Assembly (NCBI GenBank): GCA_017303635.1 | Contig: JAFLCG010000031.1 | Coordinates: 1-32,732, forward strand | Source: Anaerolineae bacterium | GTDB taxonomy: Bacteria; Chloroflexota; Anaerolineae; Aggregatilineales; Phototrophicaceae | Direction of reading: 5' to 3' | DNA length: 32,732 nt | Part shown: positions 1-7,482 of the stretch, piece by piece | How positions within the stretch are numbered: position 1 is the first letter of the stretch | Layout: each line of letters starts with the position of its first letter | Notes under the pieces: generated by a model | Seen by the model: only the letters and a program-made list of their open reading frames with translations | Databases searched by the model: none | What the model was told of the DNA's origin: nothing | Translations under genes and position numbers: made by a program

Positions 1-79
1 GCTCATCCGACCGTATGGCAGCTTCCAGTTGCTTTACTTCCACTTCCGGCAGCGTGTAGTTGGGATATCGTTTGTTCAT
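1..79 (-). CDS. N-terminus of a probable transposase (IS630-like), cut by the window edge
   Basis: Reading leftward from an ATG at 79-77, 26 codons are open to the edge of the window. The peptide starts MNKRYPNYTLPEVEVKQLEA and continues AIRSDE. A short basic start followed by a Leu/Glu-rich helix ending in 'LEAAIRSDE' resembles the helix-turn-helix leader of IS630-family transposases, but 26 residues are too few to be sure. A GAGGG ribosome-binding site lies directly upstream of the ATG. The gene points away from the rest of the window. It could instead be the start of another small DNA-binding protein. Confidence 0.45.
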   Translation of the reverse strand, partial: MNKRYPNYTLPEVEVKQLEAAIRSDE

Positions 80-174
80 CCCTCTATTCTATTTTACTTT
101 CTACCCTTTTCCACATACCTACTTATGCTCTTTCTCATCATCCATTCAATGCGATACTGAATCTGTTGGTATGA

Positions 175-273
175 CCTGAAACCAGCAGCTACCTGAATTG
201 GGATTACGCCCTCAACGGCGCAAGTCCTGTTATTATTGATAGAGGCTTGAAACCGGCTGAAGAATCAACCTAA
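175..273 (+). pseudogene. Possible 3' remnant of a decayed gene
   Basis: An open stretch of 32 codons without its own start ends in TAA at 271-273. It includes the peptide YLNWDYALNGASPVIIDRG, which reads like a real protein C-terminus rather than random translation. An in-frame TGA at 172-174 closes it upstream. I do not recognise the family. Together with the transposase-like gene to its left, it suggests debris from past insertion or deletion. The rest of 80-392 holds only the direct repeat described next and no other recognisable gene. Confidence 0.25.
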
Positions 274-287
274 CACAGGTACCGCAA

Positions 288-325
288 ACTAGAGTGGTGA
301 AAGACTTGGCAGTAGACTAGAGTGG
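288..325 (+). promoter_or_regulatory. Direct repeat ACTAGAGTGG x2, candidate operator of the DeoR-type regulator
   Basis: The 10-base word ACTAGAGTGG occurs at 288-297 and again at 316-325, 28 bases (close to three helical turns) apart, within the region just upstream of the DeoR-fusion gene. DeoR-family repressors often bind direct repeats near their own promoter. A near-copy in inverse orientation lies at 5628-5637. No convincing -35/-10 pair was found here, so the regulatory reading is inferred from repeat spacing and position only. Confidence 0.35.
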
Positions 326-392
326 GATCAATGAACAACTAGCGTCTTTGCGATGCCGTCACTTTGGAAATCAGATCGGGTAGGAAGTCCCC

Positions 393-2102
393 TTGAAGAC
401 ACTCACCACATACGAACGCCGCCAGATGATCGTGCGTATCCTCGAAGAACAGTCCGGGATCAAAGTAACTGATCTGGCGGAAATGCTGAACGTCTCCGAA
501 GGCACCATTCGCAACGACCTGGCACTACTTGACGATGAGAATCAAATCAAGCGCGTGCGGGGTGGTGCGGTTGCGCGCACACAGCGCATTAATGCGGCCC
601 ACCTCTTCGAAGAGCGCACACTGGCGAATGCCGATGCCAAAGAGCGTATCGCCCAATGGGCGGCAACGATGATCGAAGATGGGGACACCATCTTGCTGGA
701 TGCCAGCACGACGGTCCTCCACATGGTCAATTACCTGTCGAATCGGCGTGACCTGACTGTCATCACCAACGGCATGGAAGTCGCAAGGCGTCTGGCGGAA
801 CAACGCCTCAACACGGTTATCCTGCTCGGCGGAATCGTCCGCAAGGATGGTAATGTCATCACGGGTTTGCTTGGGCAGAACATGCTTGATAGCCTGCATG
901 TTCGTACGGCGTTTGTCTCGTGTGCGGGCTTTTCGCTCGATGCTGGCCTGACCGAGACTGATGTGGCCCAGGCAGAATTGAAAGCGCTCATGGTACGCAG
1001 TGCACAGCGTGTTATCGCCCTGGTTGATCACACCAAGTTCGACCGAGTGACACTGAGTTCATTCGCGCCTACTTCAATCATCAACCACCTGTTGACGGAT
1101 AGCGAAGTCTCATCAGATAAAGTTCAGCGGGCCTGTGAACACGGTCTAACCGTAACCGTGTGCAGCGACCACACCACAACAACCTTTACACCAGAGAATA
1201 CACAGGAGACCCGTTACAAGATCGGTTTCGCTAACCTGACTGAAGAAATCCCATTCGGGCGGGATGTACGCCGGGGTTTGGAATTGGCTGCGAAACCCTA
1301 TGGGCAGATCGAATTGGTCATCGCTGACAACCAGTTGAGCGGCGTTCACGCGCTGAAGCTGGCAGATGATTTCATTAACCAGGGCATCGATCTGATGATT
1401 GAGTTTCAGATCGATGAAAAAGTCGGTAGTCAGCTGATGCACCAGTTCTCACAGCACAACATCCCGGTTATTGCGGTTGATATTCCAATGGTCGGGGCGA
1501 CCTATTTTGGCGTTGACAATTACAAGACCGGTTTCCTGGCGGGTGAAGAACTGGGCAAGGCGATTCAGCGAGAGTGGGATGGCAAAATCGACACACTGAT
1601 CGTGCTAGAGCATCCACGTGCGGGACAGCTCACTGCCAGCCGAATTCAGGGGCAGCGTGATGGAGTCGAGTCGATCATCGGTACGATCGACCCGTCTAGT
1701 GTAATCACTCTGGATAGTGGCAACACAAGCAGTATCAGTGAGGCAGCGGTACATGGTACCCTCGAAGGTTTACCGCGCAATCGCCGTGTCGCTGTCATTT
1801 GCTTCAATGATGACGCAGCCGTCGGTGCACTGGAAGCAGCTCGCAAAGTTTACCGCACACATGAAGTGCTGATCGTCGGGCAAGGCGCGGATCGGCGCTT
1901 GCGTGACGAACTGCGCCACGAGAATACACGCATTGTTGGGTCGACAGCGTTTCATCCAGAGCACTATGGCACGGCGTTGATCGACATCGCGCTGAAAATC
2001 CTCAGCGGCGAACCAGTGCCGCCCGCTGTCTATGTCGAACACACCTTCATCTCACCAGCGAATGTCGATCTCCACTATCCAAACGAGAATGGCGGACGTT
2101 AG
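393..2102 (+). CDS. DeoR-family repressor fused to a periplasmic-binding-protein-like sugar sensor
   Basis: 569 residues, about twice the usual DeoR length of roughly 250. Residues 7-60 form the DeoR winged helix (ERRQMIVRILEE, then NVSEGTIRNDL). Residues 75-235 are a complete DeoR sugar-phosphate sensor domain (VITNGMEVARRL, LLGGIVR, FVSCAGFS, GLTETD). From about residue 275 to the end is a type I periplasmic-binding fold like those of sugar ABC transporters (KIGFANLTEEIPFGRDVRRG, DNYKTGFLAGEELG, CFNDDAAVGALEAAR). The protein has no signal peptide, so both sensors are cytoplasmic. The start is a TTG with AGGA seven bases upstream; an in-frame TAG at 381-383 excludes earlier starts, and the ATG at residue 12 would cut into the HTH. 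It probably controls the neighbouring sugar-acid genes. Two ligand-sensing domains on one HTH is the oddity. Confidence 0.88.
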   Translation: MKTLTTYERRQMIVRILEEQSGIKVTDLAEMLNVSEGTIRNDLALLDDENQIKRVRGGAVARTQRINAAHLFEERTLANADAKERIAQWAATMIEDGDTILLDASTTVLHMVNYLSNRRDLTVITNGMEVARRLAEQRLNTVILLGGIVRKDGNVITGLLGQNMLDSLHVRTAFVSCAGFSLDAGLTETDVAQAELKALMVRSAQRVIALVDHTKFDRVTLSSFAPTSIINHLLTDSEVSSDKVQRACEHGLTVTVCSDHTTTTFTPENTQETRYKIGFANLTEEIPFGRDVRRGLELAAKPYGQIELVIADNQLSGVHALKLADDFINQGIDLMIEFQIDEKVGSQLMHQFSQHNIPVIAVDIPMVGATYFGVDNYKTGFLAGEELGKAIQREWDGKIDTLIVLEHPRAGQLTASRIQGQRDGVESIIGTIDPSSVITLDSGNTSSISEAAVHGTLEGLPRNRRVAVICFNDDAAVGALEAARKVYRTHEVLIVGQGADRRLRDELRHENTRIVGSTAFHPEHYGTALIDIALKILSGEPVPPAVYVEHTFISPANVDLHYPNENGGR

Positions 2103-2115
2103 CTGCGCCTGCGAG

Positions 2116-2136
2116 TTGGGGCTGTAAATGCCCCAA
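2116..2136. terminator. Stem-loop between convergent genes
   Basis: TTGGGGC (2116-2122) and GCCCCAA (2130-2136) form a perfect 7-bp GC-rich stem with a 7-base loop, in the 42-base gap between the stop codons of two convergent genes. No clear T-run follows on either side, so a bidirectional terminator is likely from position but not proven by sequence. Confidence 0.5.
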
Positions 2137-2144
2137 GAGCCTTA

Positions 2145-3284
2145 TCAGAACCGAATTGTGAATCGCTCGACAGCATCTTCCATCACATCTACCCCTAGCC
2201 CATAGCCCTCTGGTGCGTAAATCTGCCCATCGACATGCCAGACCGGGTTACGTACCAACTCGTGATGCATTGCCGTTTCGATCGGTTTCAATTCAAAAAG
2301 GATGCGTAACGGAGCGCATAACGAAAGGTGGATGCTGGCTGCTGTATTGATAGCACTGCTGAAGGAATGCGCGTTGATTGCCACGTTGTGCCGCGCCGCC
2401 ATCTGGATCACTTTCCACATGCCGGTCACACCTTCGGCGCGCCCAGCATCAATCAGGAGTACATCGCACACACCGGCTTCAAGCGCCCGCTTGTAGTCAT
2501 AGACGTTGTAAAGCCGCTCGCCAAAACCGATCCGCATACCGGGCACTGCTGCCCGCAGGTGATGGAAACCGTTGAAGTTATCGGGATGAAATGGATCTTC
2601 CATCCATGTTAAGTTGGACGCCTGCATCGCCTGGGCGGTATAGACGGCGCGCGGAATATCCCACCGGCATCGTGCGCCCACGTCCACGATGAATCCGGCT
2701 TTGGGGCCAATGGCTGCTCGCACCGTCTTGACGAAGTAGATATCGCGCTCAGCATCAACCCCCAGGTTGGACTCGCCTTTTTTGCCAAAGCCTACCTTGA
2801 CGAACTTGAAACCGGCTTTAATATGCCCTGCCAGTTCTTCAGCCATATCGTCAATCTTGGCAGCTTTGGGATGACTGCTGGCACACACAGGCAGGCTCTC
2901 GGTTTGTACCCCGCCCAACATCTGCGACAGATTGAGCTTGAGCAGCTTACCTTTCAAATCCCATAGGGCCATGTCGATGGCGCTAATGGCGAAGGCTGCG
3001 ATGCCTCCCGCGTCCCCATACCACCAGGCGCGCTCACGCATCGCCTGCCAGTGAGTCTCGATATCATAGGCATCCTTGCCGATGACAATACTGCCTAATC
3101 CCGCCTTGATAAGTGCTTCGATGGCAGCCGTTGCCTCACGAAATAGGCTGAAGCATTCACCCCAACCGACGGTACCATCCTGGGCTTCAATGCGCACGAG
3201 CACGACATAACGGGTCGAGTAGTTGTCCACCGCTTCTAGAAATTCAAGTGGATATACATCAAGTTTCTTAATTAACACAATCAC
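2145..3284 (-). CDS. Mandelate racemase/muconate lactonizing enzyme family protein (enolase superfamily)
   Basis: 379 residues, normal for the family. The N-terminal capping domain spans about residues 1-130, followed by the TIM barrel. Metal ligands are visible as D201 (IVDVGA), E229 (WMEDP) and E256 (FGERL). H306 (NAHSF) and D279 (LIDAGRAEG) form the His-Asp dyad of the mandelate racemase subgroup. Of the usual Lys-x-Lys pair only the second lysine is present (K163 in FVKVG); the first position is Phe. These enzymes abstract the proton alpha to a carboxylate, most often dehydrating or racemising aldonic acids. The substrate cannot be read from sequence. The GTG start overlaps the upstream gene's TGA stop by four bases (GTGA), so the two are probably translationally coupled. 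A sugar-acid dehydratase is the best guess from its neighbours. Confidence 0.85.
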   Translation of the reverse strand: MIVLIKKLDVYPLEFLEAVDNYSTRYVVLVRIEAQDGTVGWGECFSLFREATAAIEALIKAGLGSIVIGKDAYDIETHWQAMRERAWWYGDAGGIAAFAISAIDMALWDLKGKLLKLNLSQMLGGVQTESLPVCASSHPKAAKIDDMAEELAGHIKAGFKFVKVGFGKKGESNLGVDAERDIYFVKTVRAAIGPKAGFIVDVGARCRWDIPRAVYTAQAMQASNLTWMEDPFHPDNFNGFHHLRAAVPGMRIGFGERLYNVYDYKRALEAGVCDVLLIDAGRAEGVTGMWKVIQMAARHNVAINAHSFSSAINTAASIHLSLCAPLRILFELKPIETAMHHELVRNPVWHVDGQIYAPEGYGLGVDVMEDAVERFTIRF

Positions 3285-4414
3285 GTCACCTTATACTTTT
3301 TCACGTAATCACGGTTGAGTTCAATGCCCAGCCCCGGCTTATCGGAAATGGTATAGTATCCATCCTTGAGCGGGCGCGGTTCTTCCTGGATATCCCAAAA
3401 TATCGGGTCACGGTCGCGATGGAAACACTCCACATAGGTGCCGTGCGCTACACTGCCTAATAAATGGGCGGAGACCTGTGCCTCTTCGTGGTGTGCCATC
3501 TTCACACCGTACATACTGCACATGGCCGCAACACGCCGCCATATGGTCGGCCCGCCACCCCAGGACGAATCGAAGTTACAGTAGTCAATACTGCCATCTT
3601 CGATCAGGTCACGCACGCCGTCGATGCGGTACTCGCTCTGACCGGCAGTGACAGGTAGCCCAGTCGCCAAGCGCACATCCCTTAACCAGCGCTTGTCATT
3701 GTACCAACGCACTGGCTCTTCGAACCATTCGAGCTCAATGCCTGCTTCGTTTGCCAAACGTACAAACCGGATCGTCTGCTGCAAGTCGTAGCCCTGGTTA
3801 GCATCAACCATCAGCCGGAAATCCGCGCCACCAACCTCAACCGCTACTTTGAGCCGTTCGAGATCTTCTTCTGGGGTCGCGCCGCCGACCTTGAACTTCA
3901 TGCCGATGACACCGTAGCCTACATAATCAGCAATCTCACGGGCCAGTTCGTCGCGGGTCTGCCCATAGTAACCGCCGATGGCCGTCATGGGCAGCACGTT
4001 GTTATAACCTCCCCACACACGGTAGAGCGGCATATTAAGTGCTTTCCCAACCGTATCCCACAGGGCCGTATCCACCGCCGAAATCGCCTGCATAACAACC
4101 CCTCGGTCACGCAGGATATCGTATGTGGCAGGTTTCATCGCTTCCCAGCAACCTTCAGTGTTGAAGACATCCATTCCGACCAGCGCCGGGGCGAGTTCGT
4201 CGTGGATGATTTTGAGAATCACAGGTTGCTCATCATCGGTGTCACCTGTGTAGACCTCCCCCACCACACCCTGATGGGTCAGTATGCGGGTGATGATGGT
4301 GCAGCGGTTCTGCATGGAGTATTTGCTACCCCTGTAGACGCGGTTGAGTGGCACACGAATTGCTTCGGTCTCAATCGCCTGGATGGTGAGTGAAACTGGT
4401 TTTTGCCAGAACAT
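3281..4414 (-). CDS. Mandelate racemase/muconate lactonizing enzyme family protein, probable sugar-acid dehydratase
   Basis: 377 residues. Catalytic features of the mandelate racemase subgroup are complete: K173-x-K175 (GMKFKVGG), metal ligands D204 (VDANQG), E232 (WFEEP) and E261 (GQSEYR), D282 (NFDSSWGGG), and a His at 308/309 (AHHEEAQ). I chose the ATG at 4414-4412, giving MFWQKPVSLT, because AAAGGG lies eight bases upstream and the family N-terminus begins here. The frame stays open upstream to 4780, but that part overlaps the divergent oxidoreductase gene and looks non-coding. It is the first gene of a two-gene leftward operon with the paralogue at 2145-3284. Aldonate or aldarate dehydratase is likely; the exact substrate is unknown. 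Confidence 0.86.
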   Translation of the reverse strand: MFWQKPVSLTIQAIETEAIRVPLNRVYRGSKYSMQNRCTIITRILTHQGVVGEVYTGDTDDEQPVILKIIHDELAPALVGMDVFNTEGCWEAMKPATYDILRDRGVVMQAISAVDTALWDTVGKALNMPLYRVWGGYNNVLPMTAIGGYYGQTRDELAREIADYVGYGVIGMKFKVGGATPEEDLERLKVAVEVGGADFRLMVDANQGYDLQQTIRFVRLANEAGIELEWFEEPVRWYNDKRWLRDVRLATGLPVTAGQSEYRIDGVRDLIEDGSIDYCNFDSSWGGGPTIWRRVAAMCSMYGVKMAHHEEAQVSAHLLGSVAHGTYVECFHRDRDPIFWDIQEEPRPLKDGYYTISDKPGLGIELNRDYVKKYKVT

Positions 4415-4476
4415 AATGGATACCCTTTGCGGGGAAAGTCTTTTGACAAATGTGCGAAAGAGCGTTAACTTCGACA

Positions 4477-4504
4477 AGTATAGACAAATTTCAACAATAA
4501 TCAA
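4477..4504 (-). promoter_or_regulatory. Candidate leftward promoter for the enolase-superfamily operon
   Basis: In the 117-base AT-rich gap between divergent genes, the minus strand carries TTGATT (4504-4499) and TATACT (4482-4477) separated by 16 bases. This would give a leader of about 55 bases before the ATG at 4414. The plus strand has less clear candidates (TCGACA at 4471, AATAAT at 4496, spacer 19) for the oxidoreductase gene. TCAACAA is directly repeated at 4491 and 4501 and could be a regulator contact. Confidence 0.4.
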
Positions 4505-4531
4505 CAAAAATGACTTATAAAGGGGATCCAA

Positions 4532-5614
4532 ATGGCGGATAAGGCAAGCATCGCTGTCGTTGGGACAGGGTGGTGGGCAACGACGGCACACATCCCCGCA
4601 CTCATTGAACATCCACGAGTCGGCAAAATCATACTCGTCGATCAGAATCCAGAGGCTGCACGAGCCGCCGCCGTGAAATACGAAATTCCACTGGCCCATT
4701 GCTATACCACTATCTCCGAAGCAAAAGCCGCCCATCCAGACTTGCAGGGGGCGATCATCGCCACAACCCATCATGCACATTACCCCGCAGCCAAAGAGGC
4801 ACTGGATGCCGGGTTACATTTGCTGCTGGAAAAGCCGATGACAATCTACGCACGCGAGGCGAAGGCCTTGGTGGACTTGGCAGCGGCACGCGATCTGAAA
4901 ATCCTGATGGGCTACACCTTTCCTTATTTGCCGACAGTGGCACAGGCAAAGCACTATATTGACGATGGATTGATTGGTGAAATCGAGTACGTGGCTTGCA
5001 GCATGTCATCTGTCACGTATGACCTATTGCTAGGACATCCCGAACGCTTTGAACCCGCCGGTGGGTACGCCGTCACCGGGCCAACTCGCGAAACCTATAG
5101 TGAGCCTAGAGTAGCAGGCGGCGGGCAAGGAGTCCTGCAGATTACACACCTGGCAGCGATGATGTTTCATCTATCGCCGGGTATGCGCGCCGAGACAGTG
5201 ACTGCGTTTATGAATAACCTCAAGGCAAAAGTCGATGTCATTGATGCGATGGCTGTAAAAATGAACACGGGAGCACTGGCCACAGTTGGTAGCAGTGGTA
5301 ACCTGCGGCCCGGCGACCCCGGATCAGTCGAAGTGCATTTGCATGGTAACCGGGGACGCATTTTAGTTGATGGTTTCACTGGTGAATTCTTCATGCATCT
5401 GCATGATGGGCGGCAAGAACATGTGCCGCGCCACAGTCCCGGTTATCCAGCAGCAACGCCGGTCGATAAGTTCGTCAGCATCCTCCTTGATGGTGCGATC
5501 CCGCTTTTCCCTGGCGCGGTTGATGGCTTGTTCACGGTCGAACTATTGGAGGCAGCCGCCCGCTCTGCTGCACTGAATGGGATGCCCGTGCAGATAGCCG
5601 ACTTGTATGCGTAG
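4532..5614 (+). CDS. Gfo/Idh/MocA-family oxidoreductase
   Basis: 360 residues, typical length. The N-terminal Rossmann fold has AVVGTGWW (residues 8-15) for NAD(P) binding and the family signature LEKPM (E100-K101-P102). The C-terminal alpha/beta domain runs from about residue 125 and includes the ITHLAAMMF segment, where a catalytic His is expected. The family oxidises or reduces hydroxyls on sugars, inositols and sugar acids. The ATG follows AAAGGGG at good spacing. It is divergent from the enolase-superfamily pair and starts a rightward set with the TIM-barrel and SDR genes, 82 and 16 bases apart. The substrate cannot be assigned. Confidence 0.88.
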   Translation: MADKASIAVVGTGWWATTAHIPALIEHPRVGKIILVDQNPEAARAAAVKYEIPLAHCYTTISEAKAAHPDLQGAIIATTHHAHYPAAKEALDAGLHLLLEKPMTIYAREAKALVDLAAARDLKILMGYTFPYLPTVAQAKHYIDDGLIGEIEYVACSMSSVTYDLLLGHPERFEPAGGYAVTGPTRETYSEPRVAGGGQGVLQITHLAAMMFHLSPGMRAETVTAFMNNLKAKVDVIDAMAVKMNTGALATVGSSGNLRPGDPGSVEVHLHGNRGRILVDGFTGEFFMHLHDGRQEHVPRHSPGYPAATPVDKFVSILLDGAIPLFPGAVDGLFTVELLEAAARSAALNGMPVQIADLYA

Positions 5615-5627
5615 GACGCAATACAAC

Positions 5628-5637
5628 CTACTCTAGT
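5628..5637 (-). promoter_or_regulatory. Near-copy of the ACTAGAGTGG repeat, possible second DeoR-type operator
   Basis: CTACTCTAGT is the reverse complement of ACTAGAGTAG and matches the repeat upstream of the DeoR-fusion gene at nine of ten positions. It sits in the 82-base gap between the oxidoreductase and TIM-barrel genes. One 9/10 match could be chance, so this is only a hint that both sites bind the same regulator. Confidence 0.25.
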
Positions 5638-5696
5638 GAGATGGGTAGCGTGTTGAGAATGCCAAACCGCACGCACCACAAATAAGGAGACTGTTT

Positions 5697-6536
5697 ATGC
5701 GCCTGAGCGTCGCCAATTTCTCGTTTGAGGTGCTGCCACTGGAAGCGACGCTGATGGTCAGCCGTTCGCTTGGCTATTCATCAGTCGATATCGCAGGTTT
5801 TTATCAGCGTGGCAAGTGCAGTTTTGAGCCGCAGGATGTCGCCGCGAACCCGCAGAAGCAGGCGGATATCCTCAATCCATTACTGCAAAAATATGACCTA
5901 AGCGTGACTGACTTCTTTCCGCAGTTCGGAGTCGCACCAAGCCTCCATTCGCTTAATGACCCTGATCCGGAAGTACGGGAAGAAAATATGCGCTATGTGC
6001 GCGGCGCGGCTGCGTTCTGCAAGCTGATCGGCAGCCCAGGTATGACTATCCTGCCAGGAGCCGATCATATCTCACGTACACTGGCGGATAATCTGGCCGT
6101 TTCCACAGAATACCTGCGCCGGGCGGTTGATATTGCGGGCGAGTACGGAATTGAGGTACGCTTCGAGCCGCATATGGGATCAGTCACAGATACGCCAGAG
6201 TTGGCCTTGGGGATCGTGAACGCAGTACCGGGGCTAAAAATCACGCTTGATCTCGCCCATTTTGTCCTGCAATACATCTCGGTCGAACGCGCCTATGCGC
6301 TGGTGCCGTACACGGGGCATGTCCATGTCCGTCAGGCAAAACCGGGCAAGTTGCAAGTCGCCCATGATGAGGGGACGCTCAACTTCCCAGACCTGATCTC
6401 GCGGCTGAAGGCTGTTGGTTATACGGGTGCGCTGACAGTCGAATATGTCTGCGCTGACTGGTTTGAGGTCAACCGTAACGATACATTGCACGAAAGCGCA
6501 GTGGCGTTCGAGCGGCTGCGACCCTATGTGGAATAA
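5697..6536 (+). CDS. Sugar phosphate isomerase/epimerase family protein (xylose isomerase-like TIM barrel)
   Basis: 279 residues, the usual length for AP-endonuclease-2 type TIM barrels. Probable metal-binding and catalytic positions are E157 (VRFEPHMG), D185 and H188 (TLDLAHF), H208/H210 (GHVHVRQ) and E249 (LTVEYV). The family includes ketose 3-epimerases, inosose dehydratases and hydroxypyruvate isomerases, so sequence alone gives only 'isomerase or epimerase of a sugar or keto-sugar'. The ATG has a good AAGGAG site nine bases upstream. The gene lies between an oxidoreductase and an SDR in the same direction, the common arrangement for a short sugar-conversion pathway. Confidence 0.86.
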   Translation: MRLSVANFSFEVLPLEATLMVSRSLGYSSVDIAGFYQRGKCSFEPQDVAANPQKQADILNPLLQKYDLSVTDFFPQFGVAPSLHSLNDPDPEVREENMRYVRGAAAFCKLIGSPGMTILPGADHISRTLADNLAVSTEYLRRAVDIAGEYGIEVRFEPHMGSVTDTPELALGIVNAVPGLKITLDLAHFVLQYISVERAYALVPYTGHVHVRQAKPGKLQVAHDEGTLNFPDLISRLKAVGYTGALTVEYVCADWFEVNRNDTLHESAVAFERLRPYVE

Positions 6537-6552
6537 GGCTGGTCAAGTAAAC

Positions 6553-7296
6553 ATGCTAAAAAATCGAATTGCGATTGTGACCGGTGCGGCCCGTGGAATC
6601 GGCGCGGCGACAGCGACGCTGCTAGCCCAACAAGGTGCAACGGTTATCGTCTCTGATATTGACCAGGTAGTCGCGCAGACGGTTGTGGACGAAATCAATG
6701 CAGCCGGCGGTGAGGCTGTCAATTTACCTTGTGACGTGTCCAAGCCCTCCCAGGTCGATCAACTGGTGGCAGATGTGGTGGCGCGCTGGGGCAAGCTTGA
6801 TATTCTGGTCAATAATGCAGGAATTTGCCCGCGCATCCCCGTGGAAGAGATGACTGAAGAATGGTTCGACCGCATCACAAACATTAATATGAAGTCGGTC
6901 TTTTTCCTGTCGCGGGCAGCCGCAGAGGCGATGAAGCCGCACAACTTTGGGCGAATCGTTAACATCAGCTCGACAGGCGGACGAGTCGGCGGCATCCACA
7001 ACGCAACGGTCTACAGTGCGACAAAAGCGGGCGTGCTGTCGATGACAAAATCACTGGCACGCCACTACGCGCCATGGAACATTCTGATCAATGCCATCGC
7101 ACCCGGCGCCGTCGATACGCGCATGTTCGAGGCAATCCCGCCAGATAAAGTGGCAGCTTATGTCGAGACGGTACCGCTCAAACGCATGGCGGCACCGATC
7201 GAGATTGCCCAGAGCATTCTACCGTTTTGCACACCGGAGATGTCTTGGGTGACTGGTGCAACACTGGATGTCAACGGCGGCGTAGTCATGATGTGA
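6553..7296 (+). CDS. Short-chain dehydrogenase/reductase, NAD-dependent, probable sugar dehydrogenase
   Basis: 247 residues, classical SDR. Cofactor motif TGAARGIG (10-17), NNAG (87-90), catalytic S140 (NISSTGG), Y154 and K158 (YSATK), and the substrate-side loop NAIAPGAVDT. D35 at the end of beta-2 (VSDID) favours NAD over NADP. I start at the ATG at 6553, giving MLKNRIAIVTG. The frame is open further upstream to 6445, but that would overlap the preceding gene by 92 bases and is atypical. Beside fucosidases an L-fucose dehydrogenase or keto-deoxy-sugar dehydrogenase is possible, but this is neighbourhood inference. Last gene of the rightward set. Confidence 0.87.
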   Translation: MLKNRIAIVTGAARGIGAATATLLAQQGATVIVSDIDQVVAQTVVDEINAAGGEAVNLPCDVSKPSQVDQLVADVVARWGKLDILVNNAGICPRIPVEEMTEEWFDRITNINMKSVFFLSRAAAEAMKPHNFGRIVNISSTGGRVGGIHNATVYSATKAGVLSMTKSLARHYAPWNILINAIAPGAVDTRMFEAIPPDKVAAYVETVPLKRMAAPIEIAQSILPFCTPEMSWVTGATLDVNGGVVMM

Positions 7297-7482
7297 TGCA
7301 AATCCTCACCAGTCAGCACCTTAATCAACTCAGACCGGATGCATGGCCTGACCCTTTTTCGGAATAAGGCAATCTTCCAGCAAGTGGACTGGATAATCTC
7401 CAAATCCAACGGCACCGGCATGCGCGGTCGAATACGGCGCAGCTCAAATCCGATCCGTACCATCTAACTGGCTATGTATAAC

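Noticed and set aside
525..1031. Leftward 168-codon frame inside the DeoR-fusion gene
   Set aside because: It is antisense to strongly conserved DeoR motifs and has no protein-family resemblance.
4415..4780. 122-residue N-terminal extension of the enolase-superfamily gene at 3281
   Set aside because: It lies across the divergent promoter region and the start of the oxidoreductase gene, has atypical Cys-rich composition, and the internal ATG at 4414 has a proper ribosome site and family-typical N-terminus.
6445..6552. 36-residue upstream extension of the SDR
   Set aside because: It overlaps the preceding gene in another frame; SDRs of this class start a few residues before the VTG motif, as the ATG at 6553 gives.
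7158..7463. Leftward 101-codon frame between the SDR and the last fucosidase
   Set aside because: Half of it is antisense to the SDR, it has no recognisable motif or good ribosome site. The 186-base gap 7297-7482 otherwise shows only a 23-codon frame from 7296 and no clear terminator.
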